A DNA stretch of 64,000 bases. Origin: Alkalibacterium sp049389645. GTDB lineage: Bacteria > Bacillota > Bacilli > Lactobacillales > Carnobacteriaceae_A. Made by a program: the position numbers and the translations under genes. The notes under the pieces were generated by a model. The model did no database searches and was not told the origin of the DNA. It saw nothing but the letters and a program-made list of their open reading frames with translations. The stretch lies in the NCBI RefSeq assembly GCF_049389645.1, contig NZ_CP186540.1, positions 372,001 through 436,000 on the forward strand, in the 5' to 3' direction. This document shows positions 8,878 to 17,641 of the stretch, in pieces (within the stretch, counting starts at the first letter, position 1; every line of letters starts with the position of its first letter).

Positions 8878-9312
8878 ATGCATTTTTTAACTACCACCGA
8901 CACATCATCTCAAATTTATCTTGATGCCATAGAGATAAGAAAGATAGTTTTTATAGAGGAACAACAGGTTGATGAATCCTTAGAAATTGATGACTTGGAG
9001 GATAAAACCTTGCATATCGTTGGTTACGAAGACAAGTTACCTGTCTGTACTGCTCGATTACTAAAAAAAGAGGATGACACTGTAAAAATCCAACGCGTTG
9101 CAGTCCTTGCTGCTTATCGGAAACAGGGAATAGGCAGACTGCTACTCGAGCAAATCGAAAAGATTGCTAAAAAGCAATTAAACGCCTCACATCTTGCTCT
9201 TGATTCACAGGATCATGCCATCTCATTTTACGAAAAAATCGGCTATTCTGTAAAAGGTGACGGATTTTTAGATGCCGGCATCCCTCACCACTATATGCAT
9301 AAAGCTCTTTGA
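8878..9312 (+). CDS. GNAT family N-acetyltransferase
   Basis: This 144-residue protein has the GNAT fold: an N-terminal helix with VFIEEQQVDESLEID, a beta-strand pair, and motif A with RVAVLAAYRKQGIGRLLLE, where RKQGIG is the acetyl-CoA pyrophosphate loop. The C-terminal FYEKIGY is typical. The N-terminal region resembles the YjcF/ElaA subgroup, whose substrates are largely unknown. AGAGGG precedes the ATG and a good promoter lies upstream. The gene is monocistronic and divergent from the permease-prfC unit. Confidence 0.88.
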   Translation: MHFLTTTDTSSQIYLDAIEIRKIVFIEEQQVDESLEIDDLEDKTLHIVGYEDKLPVCTARLLKKEDDTVKIQRVAVLAAYRKQGIGRLLLEQIEKIAKKQLNASHLALDSQDHAISFYEKIGYSVKGDGFLDAGIPHHYMHKAL

Positions 9313-9387
9313 CTCTCTCATTTTTGTTCTTTATTACTTGATTTCTTTAGCAAAATTTTTTTTTAATCTGTTATCAGATATTCTTCT

Positions 9388-9555
9388 CTATTTTTCTAGT
9401 ATGAATTGACTATTGTCTTTTTCTTTAACAATGAGAATATCACCAACTTCAAAATATACAGGTAGAGATACAACTGGAACATAGATGAGATCGTCTTCAG
9501 AATCCGGGATCAAACAAGCCGTATTGTTTTCGATTTCTTCTAACACCACATACAT
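9388..9555 (-). CDS. Small DUF3006-type protein
   Basis: This 55-residue reading frame begins at an ATG overlapping the stop codon of the upstream MBL gene (TAATG), with GAAGGG as ribosome binding site. The product starts MYVVLEEIENNTACLIPD and continues with a VPVVSLP strand and EVGDILIV, the short beta-barrel pattern of DUF3006 proteins. Such proteins commonly sit next to ComEC-like extracellular metallo-hydrolases, as here. The function is unknown. Tight coupling suggests it works with, or stabilises, the MBL protein. Family assignment is by pattern recognition only. Confidence 0.75.
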   Translation of the reverse strand: MYVVLEEIENNTACLIPDSEDDLIYVPVVSLPVYFEVGDILIVKEKDNSQFILEK

Positions 9556-10550
9556 TACCCTTCATCCTCGGTAGAGATGTCGATTTGATTGTTCTCATTA
9601 ACAACGATATGAATCGTCCCATAATTATCCGTTCCTAAAAGTTCTGCTGGATGATCATCAAATAATTGGACGATTTCTCTATGAGGGGTTCCATAGTGAT
9701 TTCCCACCCCAGCCTGATATATAGCAACGGATGGTTTAATGGCTTGTAACCATTCTTTACTTGTGCTCGTACTCGATCCATGATTACCTAATACTATAAT
9801 GTCAGATTGAAGACTAGCAGTAGATGCTTCATTTAAGATGCGCTCCTCAACAGCGATATTTGCATCTCCCATATGCATCAATACTGTATCTCCAAGTGTG
9901 ATCCGTGTGATAATAGACTCATCGTTTTGACTACTTTGTTTTTCATTTTCTAACGGATGCAAGACTTCGATTGAAAAAGCACCGATCTCTGTTGTATAAC
10001 CATTTTTCGGCTCGGCATATATCGCGTCCGATTCTGACAAGGCATCCAATACTTCACTGTAAGTTTCACTTGTATGATCCATCCCGTTCATCCACACTTC
10101 ATTTACTTGAAAATAATCCAAGACCAAATCGCCATTACCTATACGATCCGCGTCGTTGTGAGTGAATATGAGTAAATCGATTTCTCCTCCAATACCAATT
10201 TCAGCATTGAGGTAATTGATGATACGTGGATCACTATCATCGTAACGTCCCGTATCGATCAATATGGTAGTGCCATCAAACGCTTCCAGTAATACGGATG
10301 ACCCTTGGTCCATATCGAAAAAATGATAGTCAGCCAATTTCTCCCTTTTCTTATCCTCATTTAAATTCGAAAAAACTGAACGGATTTGAGAAGACATTTC
10401 ATTTACATACGTTTCAAGCCCTTGAAAAGAAACATTGTTTTTTCCAAACCATAACCCCATTAAAAAAGCAACACTAACAAGTAGTGTCGTCAATAAAATG
10501 GAGCGCGTTTTATTGCTATTCGTTTTTTTACGCTTATACTTTCTAGTCAC
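9555..10550 (-). CDS. Membrane-anchored metallo-beta-lactamase-fold hydrolase (ComEC/Rec2-like MBL domain)
   Basis: The 331-residue protein has a basic N-terminus and one hydrophobic segment (about residues 17-36), so it is probably anchored with its catalytic domain outside or secreted. The MBL domain shows HFFDMDQGSSVLLE, the metal-motif region THNDADRIGNG, a later MHMGDAN strand, and GNHGSSTSTS. This layout matches the ComEC-type MBL domain; stand-alone versions have poorly known roles, possibly nuclease or phosphodiesterase. The motif usually reads H-x-D-x-D-H; here the last histidine is arginine, so one metal ligand may be lost. The start overlaps the end of the pseudouridine synthase gene by 8 bases, and its stop overlaps the DUF3006 start. 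Confidence 0.82.
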   Translation of the reverse strand: MTRKYKRKKTNSNKTRSILLTTLLVSVAFLMGLWFGKNNVSFQGLETYVNEMSSQIRSVFSNLNEDKKREKLADYHFFDMDQGSSVLLEAFDGTTILIDTGRYDDSDPRIINYLNAEIGIGGEIDLLIFTHNDADRIGNGDLVLDYFQVNEVWMNGMDHTSETYSEVLDALSESDAIYAEPKNGYTTEIGAFSIEVLHPLENEKQSSQNDESIITRITLGDTVLMHMGDANIAVEERILNEASTASLQSDIIVLGNHGSSTSTSKEWLQAIKPSVAIYQAGVGNHYGTPHREIVQLFDDHPAELLGTDNYGTIHIVVNENNQIDISTEDEG

Positions 10551-11451
10551 GGCGCATACTCTCCAATTGATTAGTTAATAAAATTAAATCTTCTGATAAG
10601 GGAGCTTCTACTGTAAGCTGAGAATCTGTAAATGGATGCTTAAAACTTACTTTGGCACAGTGCAACGCTTGCCTTTCAATAAGATCGTTATTTGCTTTAG
10701 AATTATATAGTGTGTCTCCAAGCAAAGCATGATTTAAAGCTGCAAAATGCACTCTGATTTGATGCGTTCTCCCCGTATGCAACTGAACTTTCACTTTTGT
10801 TGCATCAGTATATCTTTGTTTTACCCAATACTCCGTTAAAGAAGGTTTCCCCATATCATCGATCTGCCTTTTGATGATAGAATCTTCCATTCGACCAATT
10901 GGCATATTTATGAGCCCCGAAGGTTTCTCTATTACACCTTCAGCAAACGCAACATACTCTTTATAAAGATTTTTTTCTTGTAAGAGTTGATCTAAATATG
11001 AATGGGCTAAGGAATGTTTAGCAAAAATCATAACACCTGTAGTATCTTTATCTAAACGTGTAACAATGTGTATTGTTTTATGTTTGTAATTATTCTTTTC
11101 GATATAGCCTTTTACTCGATTAGCCATTGTATGGTTCCTATAAATCGAGGAAGGTACGGAAGGAATACTACTTGGTTTGTTAACGATAAGAAAATGATCA
11201 TCTTCGAATAAAACATCAATCTTTTTATGCGAGATTTCCAGAACATCGCTGCCTGTTTCTATAGGTATAGTAAGAGAAATCAAATCTCCTTGCAGCACCG
11301 TTTTCCTGACACGACTAAGTTGATGATTAACTTCTAAACGTCCTCCCTGAAATTTCACTTTCGCAAGAAGTCGTTTGGAAATGTTTTTTGTCTTTAGAAA
11401 TGATTTCAGAGTCATCGGTTGCTGGCTCTTAACGGTCCATTCTATCTTCAT
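10543..11451 (-). CDS. RluA/RluD family pseudouridine synthase
   Basis: The protein isomerises uridines in rRNA or tRNA. The 302-residue product has an N-terminal S4-like RNA-binding segment, then the catalytic domain with HIVTRLDKDTTGVMIFAK, where the aspartate of RLD is the nucleophile, and the C-terminal RTHQIRVHFAALNH motif. It corresponds in position to B. subtilis YjbO, which lies downstream of the NAD kinase gene. Its start lies within the end of nadK (23-base overlap), with AGGAGC upstream. The exact target uridine cannot be read from sequence. Confidence 0.93.
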   Translation of the reverse strand: MKIEWTVKSQQPMTLKSFLKTKNISKRLLAKVKFQGGRLEVNHQLSRVRKTVLQGDLISLTIPIETGSDVLEISHKKIDVLFEDDHFLIVNKPSSIPSVPSSIYRNHTMANRVKGYIEKNNYKHKTIHIVTRLDKDTTGVMIFAKHSLAHSYLDQLLQEKNLYKEYVAFAEGVIEKPSGLINMPIGRMEDSIIKRQIDDMGKPSLTEYWVKQRYTDATKVKVQLHTGRTHQIRVHFAALNHALLGDTLYNSKANNDLIERQALHCAKVSFKHPFTDSQLTVEAPLSEDLILLTNQLESMRRD

Positions 11452-12253
11452 TTTTTGATTTTGCTCCTAAAAAGGCATCTTCCACACGATCCCAAAAGTG
11501 AGTATGTTGATATTGCGCAAACCTAATACGTTCTTTCGCAATTCGAAATCGTATGTAATCAACTTCAGTTTCAGTTGAAACTAATTGATCTATGGTTAAC
11601 GTGAACTTAGTCGTTTCAATTGGAATAATTTTTATCCACTCATCTGGTGCTATAATCATTGGTGAGCTGAGCGTTCTGAATATACGATTATTCAGTGACG
11701 CTATTTCTGTCAATTGTAAGGCTTCTAATCTTGGATGTAAGACTGCACCGCCGATCGATTTATTATAGCCTGTTGAACCGGTAGGTGTTGAAATACATAA
11801 CCCATCTCCTCTAAAACGTTCAAAATGCTCCTCTTTGATGTAGACATCACAAACTAGCGTTCCATCAGTGATTTTAACAATGGATTCATTTAATGCTAAA
11901 AAGTGTTTGTTTTTAAGCTTGTTCTTGTAGATAACCTCAACGTCAAGCAACGGATAGTCTATAAATTCACCATTATCGTTGTCTAAACTATCAACTAACT
12001 CAGTTAAATTATACTGTCTCCAATCTGTATAAAAGCCTAAATGCCCTGTATGAACACCTATGAAACGAACACTATCCAAGAGGTGAGCATACCGATGAAA
12101 TGCCGACAGCAACGTCCCATCTCCTCCGACAGATATGATAATATCCGGTTGATGAGTTACGACAACTATCCCTGCATTATCTAATAATTCCTTTAGTTCT
12201 CGCGTTACTTCTATCGATTCTGCAGTGTTATTTTGAACGATTGCGATCTTCAC
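11429..12253 (-). CDS. nadK: NAD kinase
   Basis: NAD kinase makes NADP from NAD and ATP. The 274-residue product has the GGDGT motif at residues 43-47 and the second conserved block STPTGSTGYNKSIGGAVLHP. The length is normal for the short Firmicute type. It lies between relQ and the rluD-type gene in one minus-strand operon, the same order as yjbM-yjbN-yjbO of B. subtilis. Confidence 0.96.
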   Translation of the reverse strand: MKIAIVQNNTAESIEVTRELKELLDNAGIVVVTHQPDIIISVGGDGTLLSAFHRYAHLLDSVRFIGVHTGHLGFYTDWRQYNLTELVDSLDNDNGEFIDYPLLDVEVIYKNKLKNKHFLALNESIVKITDGTLVCDVYIKEEHFERFRGDGLCISTPTGSTGYNKSIGGAVLHPRLEALQLTEIASLNNRIFRTLSSPMIIAPDEWIKIIPIETTKFTLTIDQLVSTETEVDYIRFRIAKERIRFAQYQHTHFWDRVEDAFLGAKSKNEDRMDR

Positions 12254-12278
12254 TATAACTGTCCTTCCTTTACATCAA

Positions 12279-12899
12279 TTACTCTTGAGAATAACGGAAG
12301 TTTTTTTGAATTTCTTTTATTTCTTCTCTAATGGTGGACATCTCTTCATCTAATTGAAAAGCTGATTCGGCGGCTTTCTTTAATCTTGTATTAATTTCAT
12401 CCGGGAATTCACCTTGATATTTATAATTAAGTGAATGCTCTATCGAGGCCCAGAAATTCATTGCCAAGGTTCTGATTTGAATTTCCACTAAAACCACTTT
12501 TACTTCATCAATCAACTGAACCGGATATTCACATATTAAATGATAGGATCGGTACCCACTATCTTTCTTATGATTTACATAATCTTTTTCGTGCACCACT
12601 TTAATATCATTACGATTTTTCAACATGGCTACAACATCATGGATATCTTCCACAAAAGGACACATAATTCTAATTCCAGCCAAATCTTCCATATCGGTCT
12701 CAAGCTTATCGAGTGAAATGTTTCTCGTTTTAGACTTCAGCAAAATACTATTGATAGGCTTGACTCGACCTGTCACAAATTCTATGGGGCCATGTTCTTT
12801 TCTTAACAGGTACATCCCTCTCAAACCACGTAACTTAACTTTTAATTCATCAACTGTCTGGTCGTAAGGAAGCAGGAAAAGTTCCCAATCTCTATTCAT
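12279..12899 (-). CDS. relQ: Small alarmone synthetase (GTP pyrophosphokinase, RelQ/YjbM type)
   Basis: This 206-residue protein has only the (p)ppGpp synthetase domain: GRVKPINSILLKSK, the substrate-binding segment DLAGIRIMC, KKDSGYRSYHLI, and VEIQIRTLAMNFWASIEH with the catalytic glutamate. No HD hydrolase, TGS or ACT domains are present, so it belongs to the small synthetases. The C-terminal helix (about 165-205) matches the tetramerising helices of RelQ. It is the first gene of the relQ-nadK-rluD-MBL-DUF3006 unit. The upstream region holds an extended -10 (TGTTACAAT) on the minus strand. Confidence 0.94.
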   Translation of the reverse strand: MNRDWELFLLPYDQTVDELKVKLRGLRGMYLLRKEHGPIEFVTGRVKPINSILLKSKTRNISLDKLETDMEDLAGIRIMCPFVEDIHDVVAMLKNRNDIKVVHEKDYVNHKKDSGYRSYHLICEYPVQLIDEVKVVLVEIQIRTLAMNFWASIEHSLNYKYQGEFPDEINTRLKKAAESAFQLDEEMSTIREEIKEIQKNFRYSQE

Positions 12900-12936
12900 A
12901 TCCTTAACCTTCTCTACTTTAATTTAGTCGTTATTA

Positions 12937-12965
12937 TTGATATCATTGTAACATATTTTCATAAA
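12937..12965 (+). promoter_or_regulatory. Promoter of the CYTH gene, overlapping a divergent relQ promoter
   Basis: On the plus strand TTGATA (12937-12942) and CATAAA (12960-12965) are 17 bases apart and sit about 30 bases before the CYTH start. On the minus strand the same DNA holds an extended -10, TGTTACAAT (TACAAT at 12945-12950), for relQ. The elements overlap, so the two promoters may compete. Confidence 0.45.
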
Positions 12966-12995
12966 ATACCGTAGCAAGGGAATTGAGGAACTGAT

Positions 12996-13586
12996 ATGAA
13001 ACAAGCAGTAGAAATTGAATACAAAAATTTATTAACCGAAGAAGAATACATGAAACTAAAAGAAATTTTTTTTAAAGACGGAGCCAAACCCGTTACTCAA
13101 GAGAACTACTATTTTGACACTGAAGATCATGTTTTAAAAAAGAATCAATGTGCACTTAGAATAAGAATAAAAGAAAATCATGCCGAAATGACTTTAAAAA
13201 CTCCCTTTGAAGGACATCATAAGGAAACAACGCTTGTACTAGGAAGTGAAAACGCAAAAAAAATGATTAAAACCGGCTCTTTTATACTGCCCAAAGATAT
13301 AATATCTGTCCTGAAAGAAGAAAACATTTCGCTTGATCCACATTTTTTCATGACCGCTGAACTAAAAACTGAACGACTTGAAGCAATCAATCCTCATTCT
13401 ATTATTGTATTAGACAAAAGTTATTATTCTGATCAACAAGATTTCGAGCTGGAAATCGAATCAGACTCAAAAGCTACTGGTGAAGTACTATTTAATCAAA
13501 TACTTACAGATAACGCCATACCTGTAAGACCCACAACAAACAAAATAGCTCGTGCCTTTGAAGCAAGGGTTAAAAGTGATAAATAA
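12996..13586 (+). CDS. CYTH domain protein (YjbK-like triphosphate-binding enzyme)
   Basis: The 196-residue product begins with the CYTH signature EIEYK (residues 6-10), followed by alternating charged strands such as ALRIRIKE, EMTLKTPF and FELEIESDSK, which line the triphosphate tunnel. CYTH proteins are metal-dependent triphosphatases or related nucleotide-binding enzymes. In Firmicutes this subgroup lies beside the small alarmone synthetase and NAD kinase genes, as here, but divergently. GAGG is seven bases upstream of the ATG. The physiological substrate is not established. Confidence 0.88.
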   Translation: MKQAVEIEYKNLLTEEEYMKLKEIFFKDGAKPVTQENYYFDTEDHVLKKNQCALRIRIKENHAEMTLKTPFEGHHKETTLVLGSENAKKMIKTGSFILPKDIISVLKEENISLDPHFFMTAELKTERLEAINPHSIIVLDKSYYSDQQDFELEIESDSKATGEVLFNQILTDNAIPVRPTTNKIARAFEARVKSDK

Positions 13587-13765
13587 TCCATAATGCTTGT
13601 GACTAAATTGTTACAACAGATTTTTTTTATTGCTTTTTTTAAGCAGAATATTATATAAAACTAGTTTTATTTGTTAATCTATGTAATGTAATCAATTAGA
13701 CGTTAAGAAAAATCCATGTAGATTAATCCAATTAAGAAAAAATATAAACTAGGTGAGTGTTGAAA

Positions 13766-14386
13766 ATGTTTTTAAATAATATAATTGAAGTTTTCTTATT
13801 TGTTAATCCATTAGGACCAACATGTCTTGAAACCGAAAAAATGATTGAATCATTTTCTAATGAACGAGACGAAAAAGTAAAAGTGCGATTTATCCCACTA
13901 TTAAATTTTCACACTATCGGAAACATCGTCAAGGAATCTGATAACCCGACTTTAGCCCATCGAAATCAACTTTACACCGAATCCTTTTATGCCAGCTTGG
14001 CCTTTCAAGCTGCTTCAATGCAAGGTAAGAAAAAAGGCAGAAAATTTCTAATGGCTCTGCAAGATAAAGTTAATAACGAAGGAAAAGAAGTGACTAAAGA
14101 ATTATTTACTCAAATTGCTGAATCGATTAAATTAGATATAGAAATGTTTGAAGAAGATATTCAATCTGATTTTTCAAAACTAGCATTTAAAAAAGATCAG
14201 AATTTAGCCCAAGAAATGAAGATACAGAATGCACCTTCTTGTATTTTATATTCTGGAAATAATGATGATTATGGTTACCGAGTCGATACTGCTTTTACCA
14301 AACAATTACTTCATGGGTTTTGTGATGAAAAAGTCCAAGTTAAAAAAGCTAGCGTCAATCGTTTGTCATTACTTCAAATGATGTAA
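13766..14386 (+). CDS. spxH: Thioredoxin-fold adaptor for Spx degradation (SpxH/YjbH-like)
   Basis: SpxH presents the redox regulator Spx to ClpXP. The 206-residue product has a DsbA-like layout: a first strand VFLFVNPLGPTCLE, a helical insert with SFYASLAFQAASMQG, and a C-terminal thioredoxin part with NAPSCILY. In B. subtilis SpxH the active-site region reads CPEC; here it reads GPTC, so only one cysteine remains and redox activity is unlikely. ATG 13766 is preferred to GTG 13757 because AGGTGA at 13751 is correctly spaced for it. Spx and MecA are encoded 3-4 kb away. A strong terminator follows. Confidence 0.85.
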   Translation: MFLNNIIEVFLFVNPLGPTCLETEKMIESFSNERDEKVKVRFIPLLNFHTIGNIVKESDNPTLAHRNQLYTESFYASLAFQAASMQGKKKGRKFLMALQDKVNNEGKEVTKELFTQIAESIKLDIEMFEEDIQSDFSKLAFKKDQNLAQEMKIQNAPSCILYSGNNDDYGYRVDTAFTKQLLHGFCDEKVQVKKASVNRLSLLQMM

Positions 14387-14415
14387 GAATTAATTGAAAA
14401 TCGCAATTCCAAAAA

Positions 14416-14475
14416 AAAAAAGCCATTCTCACCACATTCAGTTTTTACAATTGAATAATGGAGAATGGCTTTTTT
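14416..14475. terminator. Bidirectional terminator between spxH and pepF
   Basis: An AAAAGCCATTCTC arm pairs with GAGAATGGCTTTT, extended internally by CCA-ATTCA/TGAAT-TGG pairs, with A and T runs outside. The flanking genes are convergent. Confidence 0.88.
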
Positions 14476-14519
14476 ATATTATAGACAGTCTTTAACTATA
14501 ACTGACTCTCATTCCTACT

Positions 14520-16331
14520 TTAAATAGAATCTAAAGCTTTTTCCAACTCGTCTAAACGTTCTGCGAAAACGGCCATTGCTCTCTCTAAATAATCTCTTTC
14601 GGTCATATCAACACCCGCTTTTTTCATTACCTCAATTGGATAATCGCTACTGCCCGATTTCAAGTATGAAAGGTATTTATCTAGTGAACCTTCTTCGCCT
14701 TTCAAAATCTTGTCAGCTAACGCTGTGGCAGCACAAAATCCAGTTGAATATTGATATACATAATAATTATAATAAAAATGTGGAATACGTGCCCATTCAA
14801 ATTGAATGGCATCATCTTTTTCTACAGTATCTCCATAATATTTTGCATTTAGATTTCTATAATTTTCGCTTAAATAATCTGCTGTCAGTGGTGTGCCTTT
14901 CGCAGCTTCTTCATGCATAAAGTGTTCAAATTCAGCAAACTGTGTTTGTCGGAAGACAGTTCCCTTGAACCCATCTAAATAGTGGCTCAAAACATACGCT
15001 CTAGCTTTAGGATCTTCGGTCGATGCTAACAAATAATCCGTAAGCAAATTTTCATTTGTTGTTGATGCTATTTCTGCTAAAAAGATAGAATAATTACCAT
15101 ATACATACGGCTGGTTCTTTCTAGTAAAGTAACTATGCGCACTATGCCCTAGTTCATGAACAAGCGTGTAAAGATGATTCAGCGAATCGTGCCAGTTTAA
15201 CAAGATATAAGGATTGGTATCATACATACCTGAAGAATATGCTCCACTTCGTTTCCCTTTATTCTCTATGATATCAATCCATCGGCTGTCAAAGGCATTA
15301 TCCAAAACATCCTTATATTCAGGGCCGAGTACATCTAGACCTTCCAGCGTTTTTTCCTTTGCTTCATCATAAGTATATTTCAGACTGGCTTCTCCAGTAA
15401 TAGGGGTATATAAATCATACATGTGCATTTCATCTAATTCTAAAACCTGTTTTCTCAAGTTCATATATTTATGAAGAAGGGGCAAATGGTCGTTTACTAC
15501 TTCGATCAAAGTATCATGAACAGCTTCCGGAATATGGTTATCTGATAGCGCACTTTCTCGAGCTGATTTGAAATGATGGACTTTAGCTTGGAAATTATGG
15601 TGTTTGATATTCGCAGACAATGTGCTGGCAAATGTATTTTTAAAACTCTCATAAACTTCATACATTTTTTCAAATGCTTCTTTTCTCACTTCTCTATTAG
15701 TGCTTTCTAAAAGTTCGCCATACATCCCATGAGATAACTGAACGTCTTCTCCATCTTCACCTGTGACAATCGGGAATTTTAAATCAGCATTATTCAAAAC
15801 ACTGAACGTTTGGCTTGAAGAGGTAAGCACCTCACTAGCAGCAGCTAATAAAGCTTCCATCTCAGCCGTAAGCACATGAGCTTTATTCGCAGTCAATTGA
15901 GAGATGTAATGTTTATATTGTTTCAACTCTTCTTTTTCATCAAAATAATTGGACAGTTGCTCTTCAGGTAAAGCAATTAGTTCAGGCTCAAACCAAGACG
16001 TAGCTTCCTGAGATAAAGCTGCAAGGTAACGAGCTCTATCATTCATCGCTTGATAGGTGCTATTTGCGGTATCCTGATCATTTTTTAAATGGGCATAAAC
16101 AAAAAGAGCACTCACTTTTCTGGAAAGATCGAGCATTGATTCCAACGCACGAAGAAATGTCGTTGCATCAGTCTCTAATTGTCCCTGAAAGTTCTTCACT
16201 TCATCTAAAGATATTTCAGTTTTTTTGAAATCTTCCTCCCATTTTTCATCAGATTTATAAATAACAGTTAGGTCCCATGTTTGTTCCAAAGGTAATTCTT
16301 CTCTTAATGGTAAAGCCTTTGATTCAGTCAT
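14520..16331 (-). CDS. pepF: Oligoendopeptidase F (M3B metallopeptidase)
   Basis: PepF is a cytoplasmic zinc peptidase that cuts short peptides of roughly 7-17 residues. The 603-residue product matches the family length. The zinc motif HELGHSAH lies near residue 389, with the downstream glutamate in the AEIASTTNENLL helix. The N-terminal helical domain is complete. An AGGAGG is eight bases upstream of the ATG. In many Lactobacillales and Bacillus pepF lies next to coiA and mecA, as here, though a link to competence is uncertain. Confidence 0.95.
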   Translation of the reverse strand: MTESKALPLREELPLEQTWDLTVIYKSDEKWEEDFKKTEISLDEVKNFQGQLETDATTFLRALESMLDLSRKVSALFVYAHLKNDQDTANSTYQAMNDRARYLAALSQEATSWFEPELIALPEEQLSNYFDEKEELKQYKHYISQLTANKAHVLTAEMEALLAAASEVLTSSSQTFSVLNNADLKFPIVTGEDGEDVQLSHGMYGELLESTNREVRKEAFEKMYEVYESFKNTFASTLSANIKHHNFQAKVHHFKSARESALSDNHIPEAVHDTLIEVVNDHLPLLHKYMNLRKQVLELDEMHMYDLYTPITGEASLKYTYDEAKEKTLEGLDVLGPEYKDVLDNAFDSRWIDIIENKGKRSGAYSSGMYDTNPYILLNWHDSLNHLYTLVHELGHSAHSYFTRKNQPYVYGNYSIFLAEIASTTNENLLTDYLLASTEDPKARAYVLSHYLDGFKGTVFRQTQFAEFEHFMHEEAAKGTPLTADYLSENYRNLNAKYYGDTVEKDDAIQFEWARIPHFYYNYYVYQYSTGFCAATALADKILKGEEGSLDKYLSYLKSGSSDYPIEVMKKAGVDMTERDYLERAMAVFAERLDELEKALDSI

Positions 16332-16449
16332 TAAACTTCCTCCTATATTTTTTTGAATAAATTAATGATAACATAATTTGAAAACGAATAGAATATCTAT
16401 CTTTTTATTAATTTAACATTCCAATTCACTCATTCAATCCTCATAATAT

Positions 16450-17523
16450 CTAGCGACCTTTATATCGAACCCATTTTTCATCGCCAACTTTTTTTATTAT
16501 TTCATTTTTACATAATGCTTCAATATACTCAAAAAAAGGTCGATACAAATTTGCGGTATTCACATTAGGCATAATTTGAAAAGCAACCACTTTTTCTGTC
16601 TCCCACTCTTTGATTTTACGCACTAAAACATTTTTTGTAATGACCTGGTAAGGTTCAAATTCTTCTAACCATATTAACATCAATAATTTCCACTGATAGG
16701 AAAACGTAGCAATCATCCATTCACTGCGAACAATACAGAATATACTGTCCGGTAAAGATTCAACCGACAGACCAGACTTATACATGAGTTCAAAAAAGAA
16801 TCTGCTTTTTTCATGTTTATAAAAAGACCTTTGATATAAGTACTCTTTTTGTTCTTCTTTATTTTTCTTATTATCATGCACACTTCTTTCTTTATTGACA
16901 GAATCCCCAAACACATCTTTTAACGTACTAGATACACTTACACTTTTTATAGTGTAATGCAATTCACTTTGAGAACCTGAAAAATCAGATAATATTTCTA
17001 ACCTTCTTCTCTTCTGATCTAATTGAAACAAATAATACCTTTCCCTTGAATCCGTTGATATGTAAGAAAAATGTTTTGTGTTTATTTTTTCTAATACTTT
17101 TAATTTTTGACCTAAAATCCAGAAAACATTATACCCATTAATATTGTAACCTCTAGTTCTTGAGATTATTGTTTCTTTTGAAATAGGGCTACATTGATAT
17201 TCAATGGCTATGTTTGTTCCTTTATTATCTATGAGCAAATCTGGTCGCTGCTTCAAAGCAGGTAGAAAAGCTTCTAATTGGACCTCTATTTTTTCTTTTT
17301 TAAACCACTTATAGAGTAGGAGTTTACCTTCCATATGCTCTGGAGTTTCTCCCTCAGAAAAAGTCTGACAGTCACTGTTATTCTTATGTGAAAAATGAGA
17401 CTGATAAATCGATCCATTCTTGAAAATCAATTCTTCTTTACAAGCCGGACAGAAATATTCTTTATTATTCCTATAGTCACTCGCTTTAATTATATTATGC
17501 TGCTTATCAATTGCTATAAACAT
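16450..17523 (-). CDS. coiA: Competence protein CoiA
   Basis: CoiA is needed after DNA uptake, probably to load or assist recombination proteins. The 357-residue product has an N-terminal zinc-finger-like part (YFCPACKEELIF with HFSH), followed by a PD-(D/E)XK nuclease-like core with RPDLLIDNKGTNIAIEYQCS. The C-terminus is poorly conserved and helical. The ATG at 17523 is used because GAGGTGA precedes it, rather than an in-frame codon 30 bases upstream. The gene follows the mecA terminator. No obvious ComX/SigH cin-box (TACGAATA) was found upstream, so competence control is not shown. Confidence 0.88.
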   Translation of the reverse strand: MFIAIDKQHNIIKASDYRNNKEYFCPACKEELIFKNGSIYQSHFSHKNNSDCQTFSEGETPEHMEGKLLLYKWFKKEKIEVQLEAFLPALKQRPDLLIDNKGTNIAIEYQCSPISKETIISRTRGYNINGYNVFWILGQKLKVLEKINTKHFSYISTDSRERYYLFQLDQKRRRLEILSDFSGSQSELHYTIKSVSVSSTLKDVFGDSVNKERSVHDNKKNKEEQKEYLYQRSFYKHEKSRFFFELMYKSGLSVESLPDSIFCIVRSEWMIATFSYQWKLLMLIWLEEFEPYQVITKNVLVRKIKEWETEKVVAFQIMPNVNTANLYRPFFEYIEALCKNEIIKKVGDEKWVRYKGR

Positions 17524-17590
17524 TATTAAATCACCTCGCTCACTTTTTTTCATACAGTATTAATATTTCCTAATTGTTTTTTTTTTAACG

Positions 17591-17625
17591 AAAAAACCCA
17601 CAGAAAATTTAATTTCTGTGGGTTT
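17591..17625 (-). terminator. Terminator of mecA
   Basis: A perfect 13-bp stem (17594-17606 with 17613-17625) has a six-base loop, followed on the minus strand by a run of T. It separates mecA from coiA. Confidence 0.9.
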
Positions 17626-17641
17626 CACTAATTATTGAGAT

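Noticed and set aside
13587..13765. A promoter or terminator in the gap between the CYTH gene and spxH
   Set aside because: A TTGCTT/TATATA pair and T runs are visible, but neither a convincing promoter nor a hairpin could be defended.
17524..17590. A competence cin-box upstream of coiA
   Set aside because: No TACGAATA-like element was found; only AT-rich sequence is present.
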